64,000 nucleotides of DNA from Actinoalloteichus caeruleus DSM 43889 (GTDB lineage: Bacteria; Actinomycetota; Actinomycetes; Mycobacteriales; Pseudonocardiaceae), in the NCBI RefSeq assembly GCF_000429185.2, contig NZ_AUBJ02000001.1, positions 5,704,001-5,768,000 of the forward strand. The letters run 5' to 3'. The notes under the pieces were generated by a model. It was not told where the DNA came from, ran no database searches, and saw nothing but the letters and a program-made list of their open reading frames with translations. Positions within the stretch are counted from its first letter, which is position 1. The number at the start of each line of letters is the position of its first letter. The position numbers were made by a program, and so were the translations under genes. Of the stretch, positions 8,195 to 16,679 are shown in pieces.

Positions 8195-9646
8195 GTGACG
8201 AGCGGCCGGGTCTCCTTCGTCGGAGCCGGTCCTGGTGCGGCCGACCTGTTGACGGTGCGCGGCGCGCGGCGGCTCGCCGAGGCCGACGTGGTGCTGTGGG
8301 CACCGGCTCAGGTGACCCAGGACTGCCTCCGGGAACACGCCAACGCCGAGGCCGACCTGGTCGACCTGTCGCGGACCTCGGCCGAGGGGGTCAACCAGAT
8401 CTACCGCCAGGCGGCGGCGGGCCGGCAGCGGGTCGTCCGGCTCTGCCCCGGGGACCCCGCGCTGTGGGGAGGGATCCGCGAGCAGCACGAGACGTGCCGG
8501 CGGTTCGGCCTCACCGTGGAGATCATCCCGGGCGTGTCCACCGTGTCCAGCGCCGTCGCCGAGGTCGGGCGCGAGCTGACCACCTCGGACGGTGGCCAGG
8601 CTGTGCTGCTGACCACCGCCGACGGTCGGTCGGACGGGGTTCCCGACACCGCCGAGCTGATCGGCGTCGCCGAGCGGGGCAGCACGGTGGGCGTCCTCCT
8701 GGCGGGGGCGCGCGCGGGGCGCCTCGCGGAGCGGCTGCTCGAAGCCGGGTTCCGCGAGGACACCCCCGCCCTCGTCGGCTACAAGCCCACCTGGCCGGAC
8801 GGCTTCGTCGTGCCGACCACGGTCGCCGGCCTCGAGGCGACCGTCAAGGAACGCCGCCTCTGGCAGCAGACGCTCTTCCTGGTCGGCGACGCCCTCGCCA
8901 CCAGCACCACCAGGGCTGGCGGCGCCGCCGGCTACCGCGCCACCCGGAGCGGGACGTCGTCCAGCGCCGACGGCGGGGAGCACCGGCGGAGGTGGAACGA
9001 GCGGTCCCGCGCCAGGAACGGATCGGAACGGTGGCAGTCGCGCGCCGCCGGCCACGACGACGGCGCCGCCGGGACGGCGACGACGAACGGCCAGGACTCG
9101 TCCGCTCAGGACGCGAGCGGCTGGCGCCGCTCCGGTGATCAGGCTGAGCAGTCCAGGCGGCCCGGCGGCCCCACCGCCGAGGTGGCCTGGTGGGCCGTGC
9201 GGGACTGGCAGGAGTCGGCGAGGGCACCGGGGCCCCGCCAGCCCCGATCCGCCCGCCCTCGGCCGGACGCGGCGCACCCCGACCTGTTCGCGACGGACAC
9301 CACCACGGCACCCGAACCCCCACCGGCGGATCCCCCCGCGGAACGGCCAGGCGCCGGCGACCAGGCGGCCCAGACGGCCGAGTCGACACCCGCCCCGGCC
9401 GGCGCCGTCCCCGACACCAGCGGGCCTGGCGAGCGGTCGGAGCCCGAGCACACCGTCGAACAACCACGCTCCGCCGGCCGATCACAACGCCAGCGGCCCA
9501 CCCCCACCACGGCGGGCGAGCCGGCCACCACCGAGCGCGGCGGCGGTGGACGGGGCCGCGCGGCCAGGTCGGCACCGTCGGCGGCGACCCGGAAGACCAC
9601 GAACCGCAGGTCCACCCGAGGGCGACGGGCCGACGCCTCGGACTGA
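8195..9646 (+). CDS. cobM: precorrin-4 C11-methyltransferase (CobM) with long disordered tail
   Basis: A 483-residue protein. Residues 1 to about 250 form a complete tetrapyrrole methylase: SAM loop VGAGPGAADLLT (9-20), LCPGDPALWG (83-92), and IIPGVSTVSSA (110-120). CobM/CbiF methylates C11 of precorrin-4 in corrin ring synthesis. The GTG start follows AGAGGGGAG. The last 230 residues are Arg/Gly/Pro/Ser-rich, contain one ordered-looking patch (VAWWAVRDWQESAR) and end in a very basic segment. Typical CobM is about 250-280 residues, so the extension doubles the protein. cobL follows after 165 bases in the same direction. Confidence 0.88.
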   Translation: MTSGRVSFVGAGPGAADLLTVRGARRLAEADVVLWAPAQVTQDCLREHANAEADLVDLSRTSAEGVNQIYRQAAAGRQRVVRLCPGDPALWGGIREQHETCRRFGLTVEIIPGVSTVSSAVAEVGRELTTSDGGQAVLLTTADGRSDGVPDTAELIGVAERGSTVGVLLAGARAGRLAERLLEAGFREDTPALVGYKPTWPDGFVVPTTVAGLEATVKERRLWQQTLFLVGDALATSTTRAGGAAGYRATRSGTSSSADGGEHRRRWNERSRARNGSERWQSRAAGHDDGAAGTATTNGQDSSAQDASGWRRSGDQAEQSRRPGGPTAEVAWWAVRDWQESARAPGPRQPRSARPRPDAAHPDLFATDTTTAPEPPPADPPAERPGAGDQAAQTAESTPAPAGAVPDTSGPGERSEPEHTVEQPRSAGRSQRQRPTPTTAGEPATTERGGGGRGRAARSAPSAATRKTTNRRSTRGRRADASD

Positions 9647-9811
9647 GCACCGCCCACCCACCGGCGAGTACGCGCGGACCGCCGCCGTTGTCCCCCGGTG
9701 CCTGATCTGCGACGCTGTCGGCCGCCGGCAGGATGGATCCGGCGGTGGCCCGCGCACGCGACCACCGGCTCGGCGACGGCCGGCCCGGACGACGGACGGA
9801 GTGGTGGACAG

Positions 9812-11032
9812 GTGACGGTGACGGTGATCGGCATCGACGGCGGCGCGCTCCCCCCGGCGGCGGCCGCGAGACTGGAGGGCGCGCGAATGGTCGTCGGGGC
9901 ATCGCGCCTCCTCGACCGGCACGCCCCCACCGGAACGCGCACCGTCGAACTGGGCCCCTGGGAACCCGTGGTGCGGGAACTGCGGGCGTTGGGCGAGCAG
10001 GCGCACGCCGTGGTCCTGGCCGAGGGCGACCCCGGCTTCTTCGGGCTGGTACGCACCTTGCGCGAACACGGACTGCGGCCCGAGGTGATCCCCGGCACCA
10101 CCAGCGTGCAACGGCTCGCGGCCGAGCTCGGCCGACCCTGGGACGACCTGCCGATCGTGACCGCCGGCGGCCGGGACCTCCGGCGCGCGCTCAACGTCTG
10201 CCGCGCGCGCCCCTCGGTGGCGGTGCTCACCGCCACCGGAGCCGGACCCGCCGAGATCGGGGCGGGCCTGCGCGGGTGGCGGCGAACCCTCGTGGTCGTG
10301 GAGGACCCCGGGACCGAGGACCAGCGGGTGTCCACCGTGGACCCCGCCGGCGCCGCGGCCCGCCGCTGGCGCGAGCCCAACCTCCTGTTCTCCCTGGCCG
10401 ACCCGGAGGGGCCAGGCGAGCCGACCTGGCTGGCCGGGGCCGCCTCGGCCACCACCGGGATCGGCGCCCAGGGGTGGGCGTTACCGGAGGACACCTTCTC
10501 GCAGCGGCCCGGCCTGGTCAGCAGGGCCGAGCTCCGCGCCCTCGCCCTGGCCCGGCTCGGGCCCGCACCCGGCTGCCTCGTGTGGGACGTGTGCGCCGGA
10601 TCGGGTGCCGTCTCGGTGGAGGCCGCCCGCCTCGGCGCCGCCGTGATCAGCATCGACCACGACCCGGTGCAGTGCGCCCGGATCATCGCCAACGCCGCCG
10701 CCCTCGGGGTGGAGCCCCGTGTCGTGGAGGGCGTCGTCCCCGACGCCTTCGCCGACCTGCCCCAGCCGGACGCGGTCTTCGTCGGTGGCGGCGGCGCCGA
10801 GGTGGTCCGCGCCGTCGCGGCCGTCGGCGCGCCCCGGGTCGTCGTCTCCCTGTCCACCTCGGACCTGATCGGCCCCACCCGGACGATCCTGGCCAACACG
10901 GGGTACCAGGTCGAGGGCCGGCAACTCGCCGTCAGCCGGATGGTGTCCACCGCCCAGGGACTCACCCGCTTCGTGGCCGAGGACCCCTCCTTCCTGGTGT
11001 GGGCGACCTCCACCCCCTCGCGGACCGGCTGA
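9812..11032 (+). CDS. cobL: precorrin-6Y C5,15-methyltransferase (decarboxylating), CbiE-CbiT fusion
   Basis: A 406-residue two-domain enzyme. The N-terminal half (1 to about 205) is a CbiE-type tetrapyrrole methylase starting VTVIGIDGG and carrying LAEGDPGFFG. The C-terminal half is a CbiT-type class I methyltransferase with VWDVCAGSGAVSVEAARLG and the acidic SAM-ribose loop SIDHDP. It methylates C5 and C15 and removes the C12 acetate carboxyl. The GTG at 9812 marks the start of homology; upstream in-frame sequence is Arg-rich and unconserved. cobM is upstream and cysG downstream. Confidence 0.9.
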   Translation: MTVTVIGIDGGALPPAAAARLEGARMVVGASRLLDRHAPTGTRTVELGPWEPVVRELRALGEQAHAVVLAEGDPGFFGLVRTLREHGLRPEVIPGTTSVQRLAAELGRPWDDLPIVTAGGRDLRRALNVCRARPSVAVLTATGAGPAEIGAGLRGWRRTLVVVEDPGTEDQRVSTVDPAGAAARRWREPNLLFSLADPEGPGEPTWLAGAASATTGIGAQGWALPEDTFSQRPGLVSRAELRALALARLGPAPGCLVWDVCAGSGAVSVEAARLGAAVISIDHDPVQCARIIANAAALGVEPRVVEGVVPDAFADLPQPDAVFVGGGGAEVVRAVAAVGAPRVVVSLSTSDLIGPTRTILANTGYQVEGRQLAVSRMVSTAQGLTRFVAEDPSFLVWATSTPSRTG

Positions 11033-11100
11033 TCGGAGCCGACCCGCCCGCACCGTGAGACGCCGACCACGCACCGTGTTCCCGCCGGGCCCCCGGGGAA

Positions 11101-11106
11101 TAGGGT
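11101..11106 (+). promoter_or_regulatory. -10 box of a probable leaderless promoter for cysG
   Basis: TAGGGT followed by 7 bases and the ATG at 11114. It implies cysG can be expressed separately from cobM-cobL. Confidence 0.5.
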
Positions 11107-11113
11107 CTGCGCC

Positions 11114-12334
11114 ATGAGTCGCGCGCAGCCCTACCTCAGCGGTCTCCTGCTCGCTGGCCGCCGAGTCCTGGTCGTGGGTGGCGGCACCGTGGCGCAACGT
11201 CGGATACCCCGGTTGCTGAGGTCGGGAGCGCGGGTCGAGGTCGTCGCCCCGGAGGCGACACCGGCGGTGGAGGCGATGGCCACCGCCGGGGAACTGACCT
11301 GGACCCGACGGGCCTACCGCGACGGTGACCTGGTCGACGCGTGGTACGCGCTGGCCTGCACCAGCGATGCCGCCGTCAACGAGGAGGTGGCGCGGGAGGC
11401 GGAACGCGCCCGCGTCTTCTGCGTGCGGGCCGACCTGGCGGTCCACGGCAGCGCGGTGACCCCGGCGGTCGGGACGCACGACGACGTCGAGGTCGGTGTC
11501 CTCACCGGAGGACGTCCCCGCCGCTCTGCGGCGGTGCGGGACGCCGTGGTCGCGGCGCTCCAGTCCGGGGTGGTCGACGACCACGCCGAACCGGCAGCCC
11601 CCGGGGTGGCCCTCGTCGGCGGCGGACCGGGGGACCCCGAGCTCGTCACGGTGCGGGGACGCCGGCTGCTCGCCAGGGCCGACGTCGTCGTCACCGACCG
11701 GCTCGGCCCGCGCGAGCTCCTGGAGGAGCTGGGGCCGCACGTGGAGGTCGTCGACGCCGCGAAGATCCCCTACGGCCGGGCGGCCAACCAGGACGTGATC
11801 AACGAACTCCTGGTCCGGCACGCCCGCGCCGGCAAGTTCGTGGTGCGGCTCAAGGGCGGCGACCCCTACGTCTTCGGCCGGGGCTTCGAGGAGGTGTTGG
11901 CCTGCGTGGAGGCCGGCGTCCCTGTCACCGTCGTGCCCGGGGTGACCAGTGCCTTCGCCGTACCCGCCGTGGCCGGTGTCCCGGTGACCCACCGAGGGGT
12001 CGCCCACGAGGTGGTCGTGGTGTCCGGGCACGTGGCCCCGGGCGATCCCCGCTCCCTCACCGACTGGCCCGCGTTGGCCCGGCTGCGGGGCACCCTGGTG
12101 CTGTTGATGGGTGTCGACCGGCTCGACGCCTTCGCCCGTGTCCTCCTCGAGCACGGCCGGGCCGCCGACACCCCGGTGAGCGTGATCGCCGACGGCACGA
12201 TGACGGGGCAGCGGGTGCTGCGGTCGACCTTGGGTGAGGCGGCCGAACGGGTCCGGGCCGAGGACGTCCGTCCGCCCGCCGTGATCGTCATCGGCGACGT
12301 CGTCGCCGTGGGGGGCGACGCCGGGGAGGCGTGA
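11114..12334 (+). CDS. cysG: siroheme synthase-type fusion: precorrin-2 dehydrogenase and uroporphyrinogen-III C-methyltransferase
   Basis: A 406-residue protein. The N-terminal domain (about 1-150) has a Rossmann nucleotide loop VLVVGGGTVAQRR and converts precorrin-2 to sirohydrochlorin. The C-terminal domain (about 160-400) is SUMT/CobA with VALVGGGPGDPELVTVRG, RLKGGDPYVFGRG and VVPGVTSAFAVPA. It makes precorrin-2, the branch point of siroheme and cobalamin. This matches its placement after cobM and cobL. In mycobacteria cysG also lies near proS. Confidence 0.92.
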   Translation: MSRAQPYLSGLLLAGRRVLVVGGGTVAQRRIPRLLRSGARVEVVAPEATPAVEAMATAGELTWTRRAYRDGDLVDAWYALACTSDAAVNEEVAREAERARVFCVRADLAVHGSAVTPAVGTHDDVEVGVLTGGRPRRSAAVRDAVVAALQSGVVDDHAEPAAPGVALVGGGPGDPELVTVRGRRLLARADVVVTDRLGPRELLEELGPHVEVVDAAKIPYGRAANQDVINELLVRHARAGKFVVRLKGGDPYVFGRGFEEVLACVEAGVPVTVVPGVTSAFAVPAVAGVPVTHRGVAHEVVVVSGHVAPGDPRSLTDWPALARLRGTLVLLMGVDRLDAFARVLLEHGRAADTPVSVIADGTMTGQRVLRSTLGEAAERVRAEDVRPPAVIVIGDVVAVGGDAGEA

Positions 12335-12414
12335 CCACAGGGGAGGGGCGGCCCAGCGGGCGGCTCCCCCGGGCCGGTGGAACGCCGACGGCGCGACCCG
12401 CTCGGCCGACGCGA

Positions 12415-12927
12415 TCACCCGGGGGACGGTCCCGGCCCGGCCCCGCCCGGGGAGGCGGTCGGCTCGCCGGGCGGCTCCTCCGCGCGCAGCCGGTCGAACG
12501 CGGCGCCGAGCACCCGAAGTTCCTCCTCGGACAGGCGGCCGGCGAAACACCGTTCCACGACCTCGGCGTTGGTCCTGATGGCCGCCACCTGGAGACGTCG
12601 TCCCAGCGAGGTCAGCCGGACCCGCACCGCCCGGGAATCCCCCGGCGCGGTCGTCCGCTCCAGCAGACCACGTCGGGTGAGGCGGTCGACCAGCCGGCTC
12701 ACCGCGCTCTGGCTGAGCACCACCCGTCCGGTCAGCTCGCTCAGACCCACCCCGCCGGTGGGGATGTTGACGACCGTGTCGAACTCGCTGACCGACAGGC
12801 CGTGCCGAGCCGTCAGCTCCCGTTCCAGTTCCCGGAGCACCGAGGAGTGGACCTCCATCAGCGAGCGCCACACCCCGACCCGTCGCCGGGTGGCGGCGCG
12901 CCCCGCCCGCACGTCCACCCCGGTCAC
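12415..12927 (-). CDS. MarR family transcriptional regulator
   Basis: A 170-residue winged-helix repressor. Homology covers about residues 18-140: the recognition segment LSQSAVSRLVDRLTRRGLL and the wing TTAPGDSRAVRVRLT are clear. The tail is Gly/Pro-rich. Its GTG overlaps the FMN reductase stop as GTGA, so it is the third gene of a coupled operon. It most likely controls that operon through the imperfect palindrome upstream of the LLM gene. Confidence 0.87.
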   Translation of the reverse strand: MTGVDVRAGRAATRRRVGVWRSLMEVHSSVLRELERELTARHGLSVSEFDTVVNIPTGGVGLSELTGRVVLSQSAVSRLVDRLTRRGLLERTTAPGDSRAVRVRLTSLGRRLQVAAIRTNAEVVERCFAGRLSEEELRVLGAAFDRLRAEEPPGEPTASPGGAGPGPSPG

Positions 12928-13550
12928 CGCTGGTCCCCGAACAGCAGGTCCTCGAAGGGAGTGGGCTGTTCGAACCCGTCCCGGCGGTCGGTCGACCCCG
13001 GTTCGCGGGCGGCGACCAGCGTGGCCAGCTCCTCCGCCGCCCGGCCGATCCGCTCGGCCAGCGCGGTGTCCGCGCCGCCGCCGGCCCAGTCCTCGGGTGC
13101 CGCGTAGACGGCGGTGGGCACGACCACCGACCGGAGGTAGGAGAAGAGGGGGCGCACGGCGTGCTCCAGGGCGAGGGAGTGCCGTGCCGTCCCCCCGGTG
13201 GCGCCGGCGAGCACCGGCGTCCCAGCGAGCAGGTCGGGGTCCAGGACGTCGAAGAACATCTTGAACAGGCCGCTGTAGGAGGCGCTGAAGACCGGGGTGA
13301 CGGCGACCAGTCCGTCACTGGCCCCCACCCGCTCGACCACCTCCCCGAGCGGCCCGGTCGCGAACCCGGTGAGCAGCGTGTTCGCCAGGCTCCTGGCGTG
13401 GTCCCGCAGTTCGACCACCTCCAGGTCGACCTGGAGGCCCCGGTCGGTCAACCGGGCGGTGGTGGCCTCGGCCAACCGGTCGGCCAACAGCCGCGTCGAC
13501 GAGGGCTGGCCGATGCCGGCGCTGATCACCGTGATGGTCCTGGTCGTCAC
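12924..13550 (-). CDS. NADPH-dependent FMN reductase (CE1759 type)
   Basis: A 208-residue flavodoxin-fold reductase. The phosphate-binding region ISAGIGQPSSTRLLADRL is at residues 9-26, and VTPVFSASYSGLFKMFFDV (about 84-102) matches the FMN-reductase core. It should supply reduced FMN to the LLM oxidoreductase immediately upstream, with which its start overlaps (GTGA). It has a conserved partner arrangement known from corynebacteria. Confidence 0.88.
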   Translation of the reverse strand: MTTRTITVISAGIGQPSSTRLLADRLAEATTARLTDRGLQVDLEVVELRDHARSLANTLLTGFATGPLGEVVERVGASDGLVAVTPVFSASYSGLFKMFFDVLDPDLLAGTPVLAGATGGTARHSLALEHAVRPLFSYLRSVVVPTAVYAAPEDWAGGGADTALAERIGRAAEELATLVAAREPGSTDRRDGFEQPTPFEDLLFGDQR

Positions 13551-14653
13551 GCGGTGCCCTCCTCCGAGGTCGTGCCACCCCGGGAGCCTCCGGCGCGCAG
13601 GCTCTCGTGGGTGGGGGCGGTCGGGACGTGCGCCGGGCGCAGCGACTCGAACTCGCGCCGCAGCACCGGGATGACCTCCTCACCGAGCAGGTCCAACTGC
13701 TCGAGCACCGTCTTGAGGGGGAGGCCGGCGTGGTCGACGAGGAAGAGCTGCCGCTGGTAGTCGCCGAAGTACTCGCGGAAGCGCAGGGTGCGGTCGATGG
13801 CCTCCTGGGGGCTGCCCACCGTCAGCGGCGTCTGCTCGGTGAACTCCTCCAGGGAGGGACCGTGCCCGTAGACGGGCGCGTTGTCGAAGTACGGGCGGAA
13901 CTCCCGCACCGCGTCCTGCGAGTTGCGCCGCAGGAACACCTGACCGCCCAGACCCACGATGGCCTGGTCCGCGGATCCGTGGCCGTAGTGCTCGAAGCGG
14001 GTCCGGTACAGCTCGATCAGCCGGGCGAAGTGGTCCTTGGGCCAGAAGATGTTGTTGGCGAAGAAGCCGTCGCCGTAGTAGGCGGCCTGCTCGGCGATCT
14101 CCGGGCTCCGGATCGACCCGTGCCAGACGAAGGGGGGCACGCCGTCGAGCGGGCGGGGGGTGGAGGTGAAGGACTGGAGCGGGGTGCGGAACCGCCCCTC
14201 CCAGTCGACGACGTCCTCCCGCCACAGGCGGTGCAGCAGGTGGTAGTTCTCGATCGCCAGCGGGATGCCCTGGCGGATGTCCTGGCCGAACCACGGGTAG
14301 ACCGGCCCGGTGTTGCCCCGGCCCAGCATCAGGTCCACCCTGCCGTCCGCGAGGTGCTGCAACATCGCGAAGTCCTCGGCGATCTTGACCGGGTCGTTCG
14401 TGGTGATGAGCGTGGTGGCGGTGGACAGGATGAGCCGTTCGGTCCGCGCCGCGACGTAACCGAGCATGGTGGTGGGGGACGAGGGGACGAAGGGCGGGTT
14501 GTGGTGCTCGCCGGTGGCGAACACGTCGAGGCCGACCTCCTCGGCCTTCAGCGCGATCCGCACCATCGCCCTGATCCGCTCGGCCTCGGTGGGGGTTGTG
14601 CCGTTCGTCGGGTCGGGTGTGACGTCACCGACGCTGAAGATCCCGAACTGCAT
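13547..14653 (-). CDS. LLM class flavin-dependent oxidoreductase (CE1758 type)
   Basis: A 368-residue luciferase-like monooxygenase. The N terminus MQFGIFSVGDVTPDP and the segments DVFATGEHHNPPFV and DLMLGRGNTGPVYPWFGQDI are typical of the CE1758 subfamily. It is likely a two-component enzyme using reduced FMN from the next gene. The substrate is unknown; the MarR partner suggests induction by an aromatic or electrophilic compound. GGAGG precedes the ATG. The last 20 residues are Gly/Ser-rich. Confidence 0.88.
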   Translation of the reverse strand: MQFGIFSVGDVTPDPTNGTTPTEAERIRAMVRIALKAEEVGLDVFATGEHHNPPFVPSSPTTMLGYVAARTERLILSTATTLITTNDPVKIAEDFAMLQHLADGRVDLMLGRGNTGPVYPWFGQDIRQGIPLAIENYHLLHRLWREDVVDWEGRFRTPLQSFTSTPRPLDGVPPFVWHGSIRSPEIAEQAAYYGDGFFANNIFWPKDHFARLIELYRTRFEHYGHGSADQAIVGLGGQVFLRRNSQDAVREFRPYFDNAPVYGHGPSLEEFTEQTPLTVGSPQEAIDRTLRFREYFGDYQRQLFLVDHAGLPLKTVLEQLDLLGEEVIPVLRREFESLRPAHVPTAPTHESLRAGGSRGGTTSEEGTA

Positions 14654-14672
14654 CTCCGACAGCCTCCTCAGG

Positions 14673-14691
14673 TTGTATGCGCATGCATCAA
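14673..14691. promoter_or_regulatory. candidate MarR operator upstream of the LLM operon
   Basis: TTGTATGCGCATGCATCAA is an imperfect palindrome centred on TGCGCA and bounded by TTG and CAA. It sits 20 bases before the LLM start, directly upstream of the Shine-Dalgarno, and is AT-rich for this genome. That is where an autoregulating MarR repressor would bind. Confidence 0.5.
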
Positions 14692-14814
14692 CGCTGCCTC
14701 GGCGTTCCCTATTCCCGGTCGGGTACCCGGCTCCGGCGGGCGCCAGGGCACGGGACGAACCGCGCTCCGCGCCCGGTCAGCCCGGACCCGCCACCGACCG
14801 CGGCCGGGAGCTGG

Positions 14815-15636
14815 TCAGGACACCGGGCCGAGGGCGCCCGGCATCGGGATCACCATCGGTGTTCCCGCGTGCGGATCGGGGACGACGTCGCAGGCCAGGC
14901 CGAAGACCTCCGTGACCAGCTCGGCGCGCAGCACCTCCGAGGGCGGCCCCTGCGCGACGACACGACCGCCGTCCATCACCACCAGGTGGGTGGCGTATCG
15001 CGCGGCCTGGTTGAGGTCGTGGAGGACGGCGACGACGGTCCGCCCCTCCCGGTGCATCCGCGCGCACAGCTCCAGCACCTCGAACTGGTGCGCGATGTCG
15101 AGGAACGTCGTCGGCTCGTCCAGCAACACGATGTCCGTGCCCTGCGCCAGGACCAGGGCGAACCAGGCCCGCTGCCGTTGGCCCCCGGACAGCTCGCTCA
15201 CCGGCCGGTGCGCCTCCTCGGTCAGGCCAACCCGCTCCAACGCCTCCGCCACCGCCGCGTCGTCGGACTCGCTCCACTGCCGCAGCAGCGTGTGGTGCGG
15301 GTAGCGGCCCCGCCCGACGAGCTGCCGGACCGTGATCCGCTCGGGGGTCACCGGGCTCTGGGGCAGCAGCGCCAGCCGCCGGGCGACCGCCTTGCCCCGG
15401 TACCGCGACAGCTCCACGCCGTGGAGCACCACCCGTCCCGAGGTGGGGCGGACCACGCGGGCCAGGGACTTCAGCACCGTCGACTTCCCGCAACCGTTCG
15501 GACCGATGACCACCGTCAGCCCGCCGTGCGGGATGTCCAGGCTCAGCTCCCGGACGACGGGCTCGCCGCCGTAGCCGAGGGTGACCGACTCGGCCCGCAG
15601 GCTCCAGGACGTCACGTCCCCGTCGTCGACGCTCAC
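14815..15636 (-). CDS. iron-siderophore ABC transporter ATP-binding protein (FepC/FecE type)
   Basis: A 273-residue ABC ATPase. It has Walker A GPNGCGKST, signature LSGGQRQRAW, Walker B IVLLDEPTTFLD and the switch His in VLHDLNQAA. The GTG at 15636 gives a GTGA overlap with the permease stop and is preceded by GGAAGGG at 7 bases; the ATG at 15654 is an alternative. It powers uptake by the two FecCD permeases encoded just upstream in the operon. It is the last gene of the importer operon. Confidence 0.92.
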   Translation of the reverse strand: MSVDDGDVTSWSLRAESVTLGYGGEPVVRELSLDIPHGGLTVVIGPNGCGKSTVLKSLARVVRPTSGRVVLHGVELSRYRGKAVARRLALLPQSPVTPERITVRQLVGRGRYPHHTLLRQWSESDDAAVAEALERVGLTEEAHRPVSELSGGQRQRAWFALVLAQGTDIVLLDEPTTFLDIAHQFEVLELCARMHREGRTVVAVLHDLNQAARYATHLVVMDGGRVVAQGPPSEVLRAELVTEVFGLACDVVPDPHAGTPMVIPMPGALGPVS

Positions 15637-16679
15637 AACGTGCCCTTCCGCCATTCGAGGATCAGGAGGTAACCGAGGTAGGCGCCACCGAGCCCCATCG
15701 TGAACACACCGACGGGCAACCGGTCACCGATCGGGGAGTGCTGGGCCACCAGGTCCGCCAACACCAGCAGCAGCCCGCCGGTCAGGCCAGCCAGCACCAG
15801 GTTCGGACCCGCCGCCCGGGACAGCCGTTTCGCGATGTTGGGCGCGGTCAGCGCGACGAAGGCGATCGGGCCGGCCACGCTGACGGCCGCCGCGGAGAGC
15901 AGCACGGACAGGACGACCGCCCACGTCCGCGTCCGGTTCGGCTCGGCGCCGAGGCCGTCCGACACCTCATCACCCATCTCCGTGATCGCCACCCGCCCCG
16001 CCAGGAGCGCCACGGCGGGCAGGATGAGCGCGAGGCAGAGCCAGACGGTCAACGCGTGCTCCCAGGAACGCGCCGACAGGCTGCCGTTGAGGTAGGCCGA
16101 CAGCACCGAGGAGCGGTCCCGGGCCACCGCGAACACCACGTACTGCGTCAGGGCGGTCGACAACGCCGCCACCCCGATCCCGGCGATGATCAACCGCCCC
16201 GGGTGGCGGAACCCGCTCCCGGTGGCGAGGTAGACCAGGCCGACGGCGACGAAACCACCCAGCACCGCACCCACCGGGACGGGGAGCGACCCGGGCAGGA
16301 GCAACGCCACCAGCGCCGCGCCAGCGCCCGCGCCGGCACCCACGCCGATCACGTCCGGACTGCCCAGCGGGTTGCGCGCCACCGACTGGAAGAGAGCTCC
16401 CGCGATCCCCAACGCCAGACCGGTGCCCACCGCCACCACCAACCGGGGGCCGCTCAGCCGTTCCAGGGCGAACAGGGTCTGCCGGTCCAGTTCGCCGGTC
16501 AGGATGGCCGGGAAGCTCTCCAGCGGAACCCCGAGGGGGCCGAGGGCGATCGTCGCGACGGCCGACACCAGCGTCGCCACCAGCAGCAGCGCGCCCACCA
16601 CCACCGACCGCCACCGGAAGGGCACCGCGACCACCGAGCCCAGCCGGAGGGTCGCCGTCCGCGTCGACGACGCCGTCAT
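15633..16679 (-). CDS. FecCD family iron-siderophore ABC permease
   Basis: A 348-residue polytopic permease with about nine to ten hydrophobic helices. Family marks are GIAGALFQSVARNPLGSPDVIGV near residue 90-112 and GPIAFVALTAPNIAKRL near the C terminus, the cytoplasmic loop that docks the ATPase. Its ATG overlaps the stop of the first permease (ATGA). The two permeases probably form a heterodimer. Confidence 0.92.
   Translation of the reverse strand: MTASSTRTATLRLGSVVAVPFRWRSVVVGALLLVATLVSAVATIALGPLGVPLESFPAILTGELDRQTLFALERLSGPRLVVAVGTGLALGIAGALFQSVARNPLGSPDVIGVGAGAGAGAALVALLLPGSLPVPVGAVLGGFVAVGLVYLATGSGFRHPGRLIIAGIGVAALSTALTQYVVFAVARDRSSVLSAYLNGSLSARSWEHALTVWLCLALILPAVALLAGRVAITEMGDEVSDGLGAEPNRTRTWAVVLSVLLSAAAVSVAGPIAFVALTAPNIAKRLSRAAGPNLVLAGLTGGLLLVLADLVAQHSPIGDRLPVGVFTMGLGGAYLGYLLILEWRKGTL

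Noticed and set aside
12960-12990. GTTCGAA stretch that resembles a tRNA T loop
   Set aside because: It is inside the FMN reductase coding sequence and no acceptor or anticodon arms can be drawn; no tRNA gene was recognised anywhere in the window.
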